This document shows, piece after piece, positions 30,321-42,012 of a DNA stretch of 64,000 nt. The stretch comes from Farysia itapuensis (taxonomy: Eukaryota; Basidiomycota; Ustilaginomycetes; Ustilaginales; Ustilaginaceae): contig JALBYC010000015.1 of assembly GCA_023212645.1 (NCBI GenBank), positions 62,001-126,000 of the forward strand, given 5' to 3'. How positions within the stretch are numbered: position 1 is the stretch's first letter; every line of letters begins with the position of its first letter. Position numbers and translations under genes: made by a program. A model generated the notes under the pieces. The model saw only the letters and a list, made by a program, of their open reading frames with translations. It did not search any database and was not told where the DNA came from.

Positions 30321-33300
30321 CTAGCTATCGCGCTGCGATGTGGACCCGGACGACCACCCTACAAAGGCGCTTACAGGATGCGGTGCAGTCTTTTCCACCG
30401 GCTGGTTGATGGGCAAATCCGAAATCCCTAAAGAACGACAAAGCAACATCCAGATGTCAGCAAAATGATCGGCGCTAGATTCGACATCGGCAAATACTTA
30501 CAGCCCTTGTCTCGGTCCATGTCGTCCTCAAAGTCGTCTTCTTCCTCTCCGACACTGTTAGACGAACCTGCTTGGCCAGTAGTCTCCATCGACTCGGCGC
30601 CGGCGACTCCAGCAATCAAGTCTAGGCCGCTTGTCGATTCCTTCTCGGCAGCATGCAGCAATGCTGATCCGTCGCCCGAGTGATTGCCTGCGCCACCATG
30701 TGCGGCGTCATCGTGGGCTGCGCCCGAGGCAACGCCAGCAGCAACTTTGTGTCGTTTCTTCAGACTCAAGTCCAGACGACGGAAGGCAGACTGCATAATC
30801 TGCAGCTGACGGTTGGACGCCGAGAAGCGACTCGACAGCTGACGCAAGAGATCGTAAGCTAGCACAAGAAGCTCCTGCGCCTCTTTGAGGATTGTGCCCG
30901 AATTGGGATCTTGGGACGGATCCAGCAGGCGCGAAGTGATATAGATCGCTGGGATCAGCCCACGACCCGTCTGGCTCAACTGATACGACATGACCGAACC
31001 AAAGTCAGTGTACTCGCCGCGCTGAATCATTTTGCGCTGCGACAAAAGCAGCTCCCGACACCACTTGACCATCTCGTCTCGATAATCAATGCGGGGCGGA
31101 GAGCGGGACAGATTGGTGTTGGCCATACAAAACAGATGGCGGTAGATGAAGATTTTGATGAAGGCAGCTGTCGTCCTCAAGCGCTCGTAGTGCGCCTGAT
31201 ACATCATGTCGTCTTCATGTGCTGATGTTGGCTTGGGCGTGTCAGCAAAGCGAAAATCATCCGTCACTAAACGTCAAACAACACCGAGTCAGCAACATAA
31301 ATCAGAGCGAAGGACAGTATGGCACCACTTACGTTCAAGCTCCTCGTCAAAGCCGATGGCTTCGTGGTCCGCCATGCAGCTCTCATCGTGGTTCTCTGAC
31401 TGTCTTGGTCGCTTTGGCTTTTTACGCATGACGCGTTCAAGTGCAGCCGAAGAACTGCAAGCGGGCAAGTTGATCTTGTCTATAACGCGTTCCAAGACAC
31501 AAAAGAGTCGGATGGTAGCCCGATGCCATGGGCGCAGTGTACAGGCTCGGTCAAACGAGTTGGCGGCTGGCAATCTCTCGGTATATTCTTCGGAATCAAC
31601 GTCGAGTTCGGGAACATCCATGTCGGACAGTCGAAGCATGACAGGGCGACCGTACGCAGCCGATATCTTGTCTCCGCAATAGATCGCCCACACGGTGCGT
31701 CGTCTAGCCTCGATCTCCGAATGCGTAAAGGCATCGGTATACGTTTCAGCAGACCTGTGAAGGCCGACGTCAAAGCACTTGGACACGCATCCATTCATCA
31801 GGTAATGCGCTCGAGTCACCCCAAACGGTCCTGATGCACCGAAGCAATAGTGCGAGAGGTAGAAGAGCGTCTGAATATGATTCAGCGATGCCCAGTCCGT
31901 GTTGCGGGACGCCAGGCGGCGAATGTCAAGATACAGCTCAAAGAAGCCAAAGTCTCGACCCCATTCGGCAGCTGCTCCGCCTTTGTGGCTCCCTGCTTCT
32001 TGTCGAGCTGCAACAGCGCAACATGCAATCACGAGAGTGACAAAGGTGGGATTCTTTCGTTCCTCCTCATCCTTCAGGGTCGCCAGAAACTCGGACAAGA
32101 TAAAGGTCGGCCAGAGAACGTAGGTGGTCGACAAGAAGGTGTGCACGAGCGAGCGTCGATGATGCTGGGGAATCTTTGTGTGCATGAATGCCCATAGATC
32201 CTGCGGTGTAGGACCAGCCTCTACAAACGTTTTCGCAGGGCCAGCTTGGTCCACGGTCGTGGGAGCGGAGGTGTTGGCAGACTCCGTGCGCGGACGATTG
32301 CGGGCAAAGCTCGAGGAACGCTTACGTCCCCGACTCGCGGCGCTGGCAAGGGCAGTGGAAGGCGAAGTGACGGACGATTGGTCCGAAGAGACGCTCGGTG
32401 CCGATACCGCAGGCTGGAGCGGCATCTGCATCGGACCTGCTCCTCCCGGCGGATGACTTGATCCGGCATCAAAGGTGAATGGAACTGTCAGAGAAGTGGG
32501 ACCACCAAGTGCCCAATCGGTGCCAAGAGTGTCGGTAAAAGCTCCAAGATGTCCGCCCATACTACTGCTCAAAGCACTTCCAGACGAATGGGGAGAAAAG
32601 GACTCGGTCTCGAGAGCAAACATTTGCATGTTGACGCCTTCCTGATTCTCTCCCTCCAAGACTTGCCACAAAGCATCCAGAAACTGCTCGTTGGCCAACT
32701 TGTGATACTCGTGCAGATAAGACAAGGTGCCGAGGCCCGACGACAGCGACAAAGCCTTCAGGTGACCGAATTCGTTGCGATAGATGGAATCGAAAGGATG
32801 GGCGAGATATCGATGGCGTTTGGGGTCTGGTTTCGGAGGCCAAGCGACGGTATGATGGGACCTCTCGTACGGTGTGTTTGGCCAAGGAATGGCCGAGACA
32901 GAGCGGTTCCCGCGCGCATTGTCAAACAGATGAACAGGGTCCTCGACAGGCAACTCGTCGGACACATTTCTTTGCTGCGTTGATTCCATCGAGCGGTAAT
33001 GATAATCGGGAGCATTCGGCCACGGCGCCGAGGTGGATGCTTCGCCGGGCATGCCGGGTTCTGGGGTCATGAGTGGGTACATAAAGGCTTGCTGAGAGCC
33101 ATGATGCGGCGGCTCTTCGCCTGGACGCCAGTCACGACAGGCAAGTCCGAGAGAGGTGCAATTCTTGCAGGGTCTCAGATCGCCGCACTTTATCTTTCTC
33201 GCCTTGCAGCGGTTGCATGCCTGTCGTACGCGTGTCCGCTTCTGAGCAGGCTCAGCCTGACTACGTCCAGGTATGGAATGGTAGTGGTGCAAGACATCTT

Positions 33301-33592
33301 CTGCTGTAGCCGATCGATCGCGCTTGAGAGGCAAGGGAGGTGATGATGCGGATGCCGGTGTGGTGGAATGAAGCGAATTGGGAGAAGGACCGGTGGACAT
33401 CTTGCTGGAAGAGCGTGAAGAGATGGTGGGAGAGACGGCAGGAAGGTCTTGCGGGGTCTCGATGGGGATTGCTTCGACCGATGGCTGGCTAGGTACGAGG
33501 ATGAAATCCGTGCTCGTTGTGTCGAAGGAAGGAGCAGGAACCTTGATACCACGACGGGAAGCAGCCGGCCTGGCTCTAGCTTGCGCAGGCAT
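30321..33592 (-). CDS. Zn2Cys6 transcription factor (three exons)
   Basis: The exons 31333-33592, 30502-31266 and 30321-30427 give 1043 residues. The start is the first ATG in frame; the open frame extends further upstream only through non-ATG codons. Near residue 125 the Zn2Cys6 knuckle reads ACNRCKARKIKC then CKNCTSLGLAC, preceded by a basic KRTRVRQ. The fungal-specific middle homology domain lies about 510-700, with SLNHIQTLFYLSHYCFG, CFDVGLHRS and RRRTVWAIYCGDKISAAYGR. Such proteins bind CGG-type sites as dimers in the nucleus. The last exon, DLPINQPVEKTAPHPVS-like, adds a short polar tail; its donor (gtaagt) and acceptor (tttag) look good. Target genes cannot be told from the window. Confidence 0.88.
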
Positions 33593-34430
33593 GATAAGAC
33601 AAGCCCTATCGTCTGTGCATGCAGCCCTGCACTGTGCTGACGAAAGAGAAAGAGACAGGGTCAATGACGACAAGCACCGTTCGGAAGGAACAGGAGGATG
33701 CGACAGCGGAGGAGATCGCAATGCCCCGAGGGATGGCAGTTGTCAGTCGGCTTGTACTAGCTCCCCCCAACATGAGAAATATTCAATATATTCAGTATTC
33801 ACAATCGGGCGGCAGTCCATTTCAAACCTACCAGCTATTCTTGAATGTCAAATCGGGCTTTGAAATCGTCGGAATTTGTACGCGGCCGCGTTTCGGTAAA
33901 GAATGGGGGCCAAACGGCAAAGTCCACGCCCTCGCTTGTAAATCCCCATTCTTTGCTTGGCGTTCCTTCTGCAGAGCCCTGAATCCGGTAGATTTTCCTT
34001 TTTTTTTAAGAAGGCAATTTTAGCGGATACGCCGGTCCGCCTTACCGCGGCCAATTTTTCCACCTTTTAGACGCGTCCACGCCAGTACCACCTTTGGCCT
34101 TCCACCACCACCAGTCTCAACCACCGTCTTCGTCTTCTCGCTGAGATACAAAGTTTGGGCTCGGAGTAGATGCATCGAATTCGTCACCGCACGGCAAACT
34201 TTGGCGAAGTTTCGTGATGATGGGAGTGCCGGTCAAGAATAGCGTGGTCTGCGGAAATATCCGTTCCCCACTCCAGTCAAGCGGTGCGGAAACATCCGAG
34301 ACTCTCACCACATTTCTTCCAAAAACTACCCAACACACGCCTCCAAGATCGTCATAGGTACCACGAGCGCACGATGTCATGTTTAGATGCACGTGTATGC
34401 GCGGAATCGCTCCGTTCCGGATCGTCGTGT
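33593..34430. other. Gene-free 838-bp gap upstream of the Zn2Cys6 gene
   Basis: No supported gene is seen. A locally AT-rich part near 33775-33810 (AATATTCAATATATTCAG) stands out in otherwise mixed DNA. The stretch should hold the promoter of the Zn2Cys6 gene and the 3' end of the HAD gene. Confidence 0.45.
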
Positions 34431-35587
34431 CTATCGATCTAGAGTGGAGAGAAACTCGTCGACCCAGTCGGCGAAGGTGTCAAATGTCCGATCGGGTGGC
34501 TTAACGCTCCGATGCTCATCCCCAGCCCGATACTTGCCCGTCCTCACTGTATGCATTCATCGCGTTGTCAGCAGTACATCAGCAGTACATCAGCACTACA
34601 GCGCAAGATTGCAACTTACCGAGGATGCGCTGTAGACCAAGTTCGATCGTTCCGCCGCCGAGATCGGCGTCAATGTCGTCTCCGATCTGGGGTACGTGGC
34701 ACGGTCAATTGGCGCGTTTACGTTCAGTAAGGCGTATTCCTCACTCACAATGATGTTGATCTCGTCGTCAGAAGCGGTGCGCATTCCGGAGAGGCATTCT
34801 TGCAAAAAAGATGAGCTTGGCTTTCCGCACACCGTCGTCGAAGCAGTGTCGAGACGGGCAGCTGATTCCAGCGCAGTCACAAAGGCGCCTGGCCCAAGCG
34901 ACAGCTTTGCATTGCCGCTCGGTTGATGATACATTGCTGCGTGATATGTCAATACTTGTCCGTTCTGCTTCCATCCCAATGTCGTCACTTACCTCGGTGG
35001 GTGGCTATCAGCTTGGCCGGCTTCTGTTTATTGTATTCGCCCGACACGAGTCGAAACGCCTCGTCAAGCCATGCCTGTGTCATGAGCTCAGGACAAAGTC
35101 CAATGACGACCGCATCTCGCTCCTGAAGCTTTCGCACATCCTCGTCTGATAGCTTGTCAGGCGTCTGCGATGGTGTAGCGAAAAAGCATCGCGGAGCTAT
35201 CGAGCTATCTGCTTCAAATGCTGATGAAGCTGATTCAGAGAGAAGCAGAAGCGGCGATAGGTTGGAGCGCTTTACCAATTGCCGAGCCGCATCGAGACTG
35301 GTGAACAGATCCGACTCGTGAATCAGCTCTACGCCGAATGACGCTCTGCGCAGCTTTTGCAGCAGTGATGGCGTCGATTCTTTCGTCGTGTTGCTGCAAA
35401 AGCGCAGGTTTATACGATGTTGGCTGTCTTTCTGTGCCATGCGCAACTTCGCGATTGCGTGGACAGCGTTGCTCGTTGGTGTATCTCCAACATGGCAAGT
35501 ACCGTTGAGATCAATCAAGAGATTGAAGACGCCGGCTGTTTGTGCCATAACACGGGACAGCTTGGTCTGCACAGCTCGTACGCTCAT
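34431..35587 (-). CDS. HAD-superfamily phosphatase, HDHD2/LHPP type (four exons)
   Basis: The exons are 34993-35587, 34749-34936, 34620-34686 and 34431-34546, giving 321 residues. The start at 35587 is the first ATG; another at 35548 (MAQTAGVFNLL) would give 308 residues and begins closer to the conserved fold. Motif I is LLIDLNGTCHVGD (nucleophile Asp). Motif II lies in LRFCSNTTKES. GPGAFVTALESA and KPSSSFLQECL form motif III. NIIIGDDIDADLGGG carries the motif IV acid pair, followed by LVRTGKYRAGDE, very close to HDHD2. Such enzymes are cap-C2 HAD phosphatases acting on small phosphorylated compounds or phosphohistidine/phospholysine; the substrate here is unknown. Introns are short and GT..AG, and one holds an 11-bp tandem repeat. 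Confidence 0.88.
34570..34602. repeat. 11-bp tandem repeat inside an intron of the HAD gene
   Basis: Two exact copies of AGCAGTACATC and a third changed copy (AGCACTACAGC) lie in the third intron. Confidence 0.8.
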
Positions 35588-35646
35588 GAAGCAAGGCAGA
35601 CCTGTCACAAACTCAAATTCACGCAAAGTGGAGACGACGCCCGCTT

Positions 35647-36334
35647 TCACTTTTCATTCGCAGGTTTAAAGCGTGAATAGTAGTCCTTCGTCTTTACCTC
35701 GCACGAGTCGGCAAATGTCTCGGGGAGCTGACCCACGAAGCTTGCTGGGCTCCCTCCATAGATGGAGAACGAGGGGATCACCGTGTTGGGTGCTACGACG
35801 CTGCCCTCGAGAATGCGCACGCAGTCCTTGATGATCACAAATCGACCTATAAGGCAATTGGCGCCAATTTCAACGTGCGAGCCAACAGACGCCGCTTCAA
35901 CAATCGTGTTCGACCCCACAGTGACATGGTCACCCATCTTGATTGGATAATAGGAAAACACCCTTGATAAACACACACGCATGAGCATCAGATCGCGCTG
36001 AACCTCTTTACAGCTGGGACACTTACCCTTTGTAGGTCTTGTATGGCGGTCTTAGGACACATGCCTCGCCCAAAAGACAGTATCGACCCAAGAAGATGGC
36101 AACAGACTGAGTCTGCTGTTGCTGCCCTTGCTGTTGCGCCGTGCTGGTGCTAGACGAGATCCTTTTGAGATCGCCCCGGATGATTGCGCCATGCTTGATG
36201 ATGCATTTGCCGCCGAGAATGATGTTCTGCGACCCAAAGATAGTACATTTGCGAGAGACCTTGTTGCCCGTCAGCGCCGTCTGGACATATTCGTTTGCTT
36301 GGTATGGTGCCACATGCCCTAACGTCGGTGGCAT
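35647..36334 (-). CDS. Dynactin subunit 5 (p25), two exons
   Basis: The exons 36027-36334 and 35647-35962 give 207 residues. The start at 36334 puts NEYVQTALTGNKVSRKCTIF near the N-terminus as in human DCTN5; an upstream ATG at 36424 adds 30 unrelated residues. The left-handed beta-helix of hexapeptide repeats is clear: GSQNIILGGKCIIKHGAIIRGDL, interrupted by a Gln-rich insertion (TAQQQGQQQQTQS), then GRYCLLGEACVLRPP, KMGDHVTVGSNTIV, GSHVEIGANCLIGRFVIIKD and LEGSVVAPNTVIP. The tail, YYSRFKPANEK, corresponds to the DCTN5 end. p25 caps the pointed end of dynactin and, in filamentous fungi, helps dynein bind early endosomes. It is divergent from VPS45, with 147 bp between starts. Confidence 0.93.
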
Positions 36335-36481
36335 CGTCGAAGGCGGAACACAACGTTGAGAACGCACGCCTGTGCCACCAAAATCGTACCTCGGATCTCG
36401 GGACTTGACACCGGCACGGTTCATGCATTGCCGTCGTACTCCACGCTCCTTTCCCTTTTCACCACGTCTACCAAGTCCGCC

Positions 36482-38552
36482 ATGGACGTCACAAAGGCCG
36501 TCTCGGCCTACATAGAGCGCATGATCACGGAAGTGTCCGGCATCAAAGTTTTGCTCCTAGATCAACACACAACGCCAATCATTTCCACTTCATTCACCCA
36601 GTCAGCGCTCTTGAACCACGAAGTCTATCTGACAGACAGAGTCGACAATGCTAATCGCGACAGAATGCGACATCTCAATTGCATAGCTCTCCTGCGCCCA
36701 TCAAGTACATCGATATCAGCGCTAACACGCGAGCTTCGCCAGCCTCGCTACAAGTCATATTGGATCTACTTTACAAATACACTGCAGAAGCAGGATATTG
36801 AAGCGCTTGCAGACGCAGACGAGCATGAAGTCGTCAAGGAGATTCAGGAGTATTTTGCCGACTATTTACCAATCAACTCAGACCTGTTCTCTTTCAACTT
36901 AGATACGCCTCCTGCCAAGATTTGGGCGGGAGACGTTTCATCATGGGATGCAGACGCGCTCAAGCAACATGTTAAAGGTCTCGTCGCTCTTCTCCTCAGT
37001 CTCAAGAAGAAACCAGTGATCCGTTACGAGAGGATGAGCTCTCTCGCCAAGAAGCTCGGCGAGGATGTTTCGGTAAGTGAGGTTCCCGCTGCATCCATGG
37101 ACTTTAGCTGACATTGTTCATGGTCCATAGTACGAGATCAACAACACCCAGTCACAGCTTTTCGACTTCAGAAGAACGAACGTGGCCCCACTTCTGCTCA
37201 TTCTGGATCGGAGAAATGATCCAGTGACACCACTATTGACGCAATGGACTTACCAGGCCATGGTCCACGAGGTCTTGGGGATCCGCAATGGCCGTGTCAG
37301 TTTGGCCGATGCCGAAGGCGTGCGGCCAGAGCTCAAAGAGATTGTCTTATCTGCTGATCAAGACCCCTTCTTCTCGGCCAACCTGTTCGACAACTTTGGA
37401 GACCTTGGTGCGTCCATCAAGAAGTATGTGCTTGATTACCAGTCACGGACGGCGTCCAACGCATCCATCGATACTGTCGCAGACATGAAGCGATTTGTGG
37501 AGGAGTATCCCGAGTTTCGTAAACTTGGCGGTAATGTCAGCAAGCACGTTGCGCTCCTGGGCGAGCTCAGTCGTCGAGTCGAACAAGGCTCCATGCTGCA
37601 GACGTCTGAGCTGGAGCAGAGTCTTGCCAGCGTCGAAAGCCACGTGTCTGATCTCAGGTCTGTTCAGGCACTTATAGAATCAAGCAACGTACCAGCAGAC
37701 TCAAAAATTCGTCTCGCAATCCTGTACGCACTCAGGTACCAGAAGCTGCCAGGAAACCAGATACAGCAAGTTGTCCAGCAACTCCTCAAGGTCGGTATAC
37801 CCGAAAGCAGAGCAGCCCTGATCTTTGTCATGCTCAACATCGCTGGCGCTGAGCAGCGCCAAGACGACCTATTCGCTAATGAAAACTTTTTCTCGAGAGG
37901 CAAGAGCGCTCTCAAAGGCCTCAAAGGTGTCGAAAACGTATATACCCAACATTCTCCCCATCTCCTTCAAACAATTGACAATCTCATCCGAGGCAGGTTA
38001 AGAGAGACTAGCTATCCCTTCATTGGAGCAAACCATCCCACAGGGCCTAACGGAGTTCCCGAACGTCCCCAGGATGTCATCTTATTCGTCATCGGTGGAG
38101 CGACATATGAAGAAGCGCGGACGATAGCACTACTCAACGCTCAACATCAGAGAGGAGCGCAGTCAGGGTCTCAACAAGCAACAGCCTCCGTCATCGGTGG
38201 CACCGTAGGTACTGGTATGCGCTTCCTTCTTGGTGGATCGACTGTACACAACAGCACTTCTTTCCTCGACATGGTACAGGATGCAGCTTCACGATTTGAC
38301 AGTCGCGTAGCCAAAGCTCCCCCAAGCTTAGCAGCTACAGCCAGTGGTCCTGCCCTGAATTTGAGCATCGGCCCAGTCCAGCTGGCGGTTGGTGGCTCTT
38401 CGGGCCAGAACGGGAGAATGGCGGGAGCCGCCTCAAATCTCTTAGATCCCGAATATCTTGGCGAGGCCGCAAGCGGTGCCAGAGACCTCGCTACTGGCCT
38501 GTTCGGTAGAGTACGTCGAGGCGTCGAGGGAACCATCAGTGGACTGCAATAG
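36482..38552 (+). CDS. VPS45: Sec1/Munc18-family protein Vps45 (two exons)
   Basis: The exons 36482-37072 and 37131-38552 give 670 residues. The SM-protein fold starts at once: YIERMITEVSGIKVLLLDQH, then EVYLTDRVDNANRD, CIALLRPSS and YFTNTLQKQDIEALADAD. The second exon carries LLLILDRRNDPVTPLLTQWT, a hallmark of the family, then VHEVLGIRNGRVSL, DPFFSANLFDNFGDLG, LRYQKLPGN and DVILFVIGGATYEEA. These are closest to Vps45, which binds the syntaxin Tlg2 and tethers Golgi-endosome vesicles. Yeast Vps45 is 577 residues; the extra 90 are a Gly/Ser/Ala tail including a TASVIGGTVGTGMRFLLGGS segment. The 58-nt intron is GT..AG in phase 0. Confidence 0.95.
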
Positions 38553-40014
38553 CCGCAGCACGTTAGACAGGAATGAACGAAATGACAATTTTGGTTGTCG
38601 AGCAACGCAGAGCATTCCAGCATTCTCTCAGTCCCTCGTACACATTTCGTTTTGGATTCGTGGACCAAAGTGTGAGACAGAACGACTGTTGCAAGGCCAA
38701 GTCTGTTCATTTTGTGAGCAGGTGCTCGAGATTGCTTTGTACAATTGGATCTTGACCGAAGCTTGAAGCGCTAATTACCCATGGTACAATGCGGCGTCAC
38801 CTCTGATACGGTGTCCGCACTTCTGATACGGTGTCTTGCAGGGAGGCCTCACGTCGTTATCGCTTTCAATAGGTTATGTCATAAACCTGTGTGTGATGCG
38901 TGTTTCGAGCCGTAGATGAAAATCCCCTTCGGATCACGATGAGAAGTTACGGTCAAACGAGATATGCACATGAAGCATGTTCATTGATCTCTCTCAGCCT
39001 CGACATGTTCGAGCACTTTGTACTGCGCAGCTCGTTTGAGATACTGGCAGCTGCAAGCTCTCTTGCAGACATCGAATCGACTAGACGTGAATCCTTTCAA
39101 GCGCAGTAACCTTCAGCTACGCGACAACTTCAGTCTGCTCTCAGTCGTCCGAGTAGCTATGTCGTTTGCTTTCTATCCATGCTACCACAGTCAGTACCGT
39201 ACTCTGAGCGTATGACTCAGGACAGACTGAGGTGAAGGGAAGAAGCAGCGACTTCGGCGTCATCGCTGACCCCGCGGTCTTTGACAGGGCTTCTTCGCAA
39301 TCAAGAAGTCGTCATGCAGACGTGCCTCGAGTCGAGAGATTGCGCCGCACACGACGCGTCTGGCTTATGCAGTCACGCGCAGCTGCGAGAACGTGCGTTA
39401 CACTGTTCTGGTGCCGGTCCGCGTCCAGCGACATCGCGTGGGAAGAACGTTCTTTAGCGTCATCGCGATCTTAGTGGCTGCTGTCCATGGCTAAATTTTG
39501 TATTTACGTATGCACGCTCAACCCGTCAACATGCCTTACAATTCTAATTTACATTACAAACCTAGCTTCTACGGCTGACAAGTACTCGGAATGTCTCTCC
39601 TCAAACGCTGAGCATGTTCTGACTTGACCTTGAGTACATGCAGGAACCTTAAGTTTATGCACGGGATTCTTGAGTCGCAGGCCGAGCAGTAGTTTCTTCA
39701 TGCCTGCCAAGGCAAGCTGCAGAGGTGCATGCATTCCTGCTTCAGTGTAGAAGCCGTGGTCGCTGCTGATGAGATGCCGTTCAGCTGCCTATCCGGGCAC
39801 ATTCCCAGTCTCAGGAAGCGACGCCTTCTGAGCGTGACCGCAGGCACCAGACCTGCACCTTTTCCACCGCTGCATTTGACCTGAATGCTAATTAAGTGGA
39901 GTATATGCGCACCCTCTTCAGCCTCCTGGCCGCTCCTTCTCCTCTCTCTCTTACTTCCATGCTTATTGACGCCAGCTGCCGGAGACGAAATCGTTCGGCG
40001 TCAGTAGTACAAAA
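38553..40014. other. Gene-free 1.46-kb gap between VPS45 and the RRM gene
   Basis: No convincing coding frame, tRNA or known repeat family is seen. A short direct repeat at 38802-38835 is listed separately. The stretch precedes the less conserved RRM gene and the repeat-rich block, so gene density falls from here. Confidence 0.5.
38802..38835. repeat. Two exact 14-bp direct repeats, 20 bp apart
   Basis: TCTGATACGGTGTC occurs at 38802-38815 and again at 38822-38835. The six-base spacer is CGCACT... in phase, so the period is 20 bp, close to two helical turns. Confidence 0.85.
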
Positions 40015-41088
40015 ATGAAGCATCATCGTGATGCATCTCAGCGGAACCTCTACGTATTGAATTTGCCTCTTGATGTCGCGACAAATGAACTCGAGGACTT
40101 GTTCAAGCAGCAAGGTCATGTCGCTCATGCCGTTATTCTTGCTACCTTGGACAGCCTTGCCCGCCGCCGTGGCTTCATTTTGATGTCCACAAGCAAAGAA
40201 GCCAGTACCGCGATCAAGAATCTTGACGGATATCTTTGGCATGGCTACCGAATTGAGGTGTCATACGCCATAGTTCAGCGCAGCGGTGCGCCACTTCCAC
40301 AGGTCTCGGACGCCTCGGAGACCGAAGACAAAAGGCTTCAGCAGGTGCCCGATGCAGTAAGTCGCAGCACCTCTCGAGGATTGCTCAACGTTGTAGCATG
40401 TGCTAAATTACAGTGGTGTTGTTCCTGATGTCTTTCATAGTCCTGCCAGCCACCAGTTCCCGTGACAGACTTATTTGAGGCCGAATGCAGCGCTCGCCTG
40501 CTTGTCGACAACATTGATACCGCCGTACTTTCTTCGGAGAAGTGTCTTCGGGCATTGACGCAGCCCTTTGGACATCTAAACAGTGTCGAGCTATCCATCG
40601 GTTGCACTCACACTGGGTACGGGAGCGGTGTCGTTGACTTCTGCTGCCACCACAGCGCGTCCATCGCTCAGCAAGCGTTGAACGGGCTGAACATAGGCAG
40701 ACATTCGTTGGTCGTGCAGATTCTTGCCGTACTTCGGGACGAGGACGAAGGTTCTACCGCTTGTGATAGTTCCTCAGCAGTAGATGAACACGGAGCGGGA
40801 TCTTCGAAAGCAGTACTGGGCTTGCAGCAAGAGGACGCTGACAGCGCCGCTTTTCCCAAGTGGCCCCGACGTCATGTTAACGCAGCACATGCCCATCGGG
40901 CTTCTTTTTGTAGCTCAATTCAGTTGGCAGAAAGTTCCTTCAAGCCCAGCGGATCCGGTACGTCGATACAGACTTCACGTAAGCCTTGTCACGCCTCAGA
41001 CAAAGGCTCAAACACGTCAGGACAGCAACTCAGATCTAAGGATAGCAAAGTGGAATCGCCTCGTGTAAGCACATTCAAGCAAGGGTAG
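40015..41088 (+). CDS. Two-RRM RNA-binding protein (two exons)
   Basis: The exons 40015-40356 and 40441-41088 give 329 residues. The first RRM, residues about 10-85, has RNP2 LYVLNL and RNP1 RRRGFILM, with the helix TNELEDLFKQQG. A second, weaker RRM near 125-215 begins ARLLVDNIDTAVLSSEKC and has DFCCHHSASIAQQALNG in place of a good RNP1. The C-terminal 100 residues are Ser-rich and disordered. No orthologue comes to mind; meiosis-type RRM proteins of fission yeast have a similar arrangement, but this is weak. Its second RRM is less regular than in housekeeping genes nearby, and it borders a repeat-rich block. RRM1 is well supported; the exact C-terminus and second intron-free exon are less so. 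Confidence 0.72.
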
Positions 41089-41387
41089 GCGACTGCATAG
41101 GCTGATTTGTTATGTCGATGCATCTCTCAGCGAGCTCTTCTGCGGCCTATCGGTGACGAGCGCTATCATGTCAAGGCAACTTCGGAGCTGTAAAGGGTCA
41201 TTGCTCTAAGCCCTCTGCGATCTCACCTCTTCATGTTTCCAATACGTCATATCCTGTTCAATGCAATTAGCCCGTGTACGACTTCTGATGGGTTTGACCT
41301 ATCGAGCTCTTTGTGTGTGTGTCTGATGAGTAATTCAAGGCTGTTCTCTCTGCTGTGTTCATACTGCTCATCGCAGGTGCCCCCGAA

Positions 41388-41502
41388 TGGTTTATCCAGT
41401 GCGGCCATTCTGGTTTACCCGAGCCCGCCATATTGGTTTAGCCGATGGTATGATAATGGTTTAGCCGGCGCTATAATAATGGTTTACCCGTCTTCACTTG
41501 CC
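41388..41502 (+). repeat. Five 10-bp cores at an exact 23-bp period
   Basis: The core TGGTTTA(T/C/G)CC starts at 41388, 41411, 41434, 41457 and 41480. The 13 bases between cores differ, apart from a tendency to end ATAA or ATAT before the next core. The period is exact across all five units while the spacers have diverged. It could be a decaying minisatellite or a set of protein-binding sites. Confidence 0.85.
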
Positions 41503-41917
41503 ATCAACGTAACCTCGTCATCTAAAGACGTCGAGCAAAGGCTCTGCGTTGCAACAGAGCGCACTATAACGATCTGGCTTCACCCATATCGCTTTCTCTC
41601 CATTCCCAGCAGCTGCTCCGTCGCTTCATCATCATGCTGCAAGCCATAGTCGTTTAGAAGACGTCCGCCGTCTGTCGAAGTGATCGATTGGCAGGCACAT
41701 CGGCGTGCTTCACGAAAACAGTTCAGGATGGCATTATATTGAGCCGTATTTCTCGACCAAGTGAGAATCTGTCGCATTAGTGAGCTCTCATATAATAAAT
41801 TTGCCTGATCACGTCGACTGCTTCTCTCTCCGTCTCTGCGACATCGCAGAGCAATCGTATACACTCTGGCATTGTACAGAATGACGCCGGACGCGATCCA
41901 AGTTATTGCGATTTGCA

Positions 41918-42012
41918 TTAAAAATGAAAATAATTAATTAAATTAAATTATGGGCCGGCCCACAATTAAATAATTTATTAAATAAATTATATAAATATTC
42001 ATTTTTAGACAT
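41918..42012. other. AT-rich block around a perfect 12-bp palindrome
   Basis: TGGGCCGGCCCA at 41951-41962 is perfectly self-complementary and is flanked on both sides by runs of A and T (AATTAATTAAATT on the left, AATTTATTAAATAAATT on the right) that are imperfectly inverted. Nothing else in the window is this AT-rich. It resembles an origin-like or transposon-end structure, but no function can be shown. Confidence 0.65.

Noticed and set aside
41388..41502. CRISPR-like array reading of the 23-bp repeat
   Set aside because: The core is only 10 bp, the spacers are partly alike, and a eukaryotic chromosome has no Cas context.
41233..41649. 138-codon plus-strand frame containing the 23-bp array
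   Set aside because: 23 is not a multiple of three, so a real coding gene would not show a kept 10-bp core at that step; composition is also unlike its neighbours.
41580..41918. 112-codon minus-strand frame beside the periodic array
   Set aside because: No recognisable motif, atypical composition and position inside the repeat block; most likely chance.
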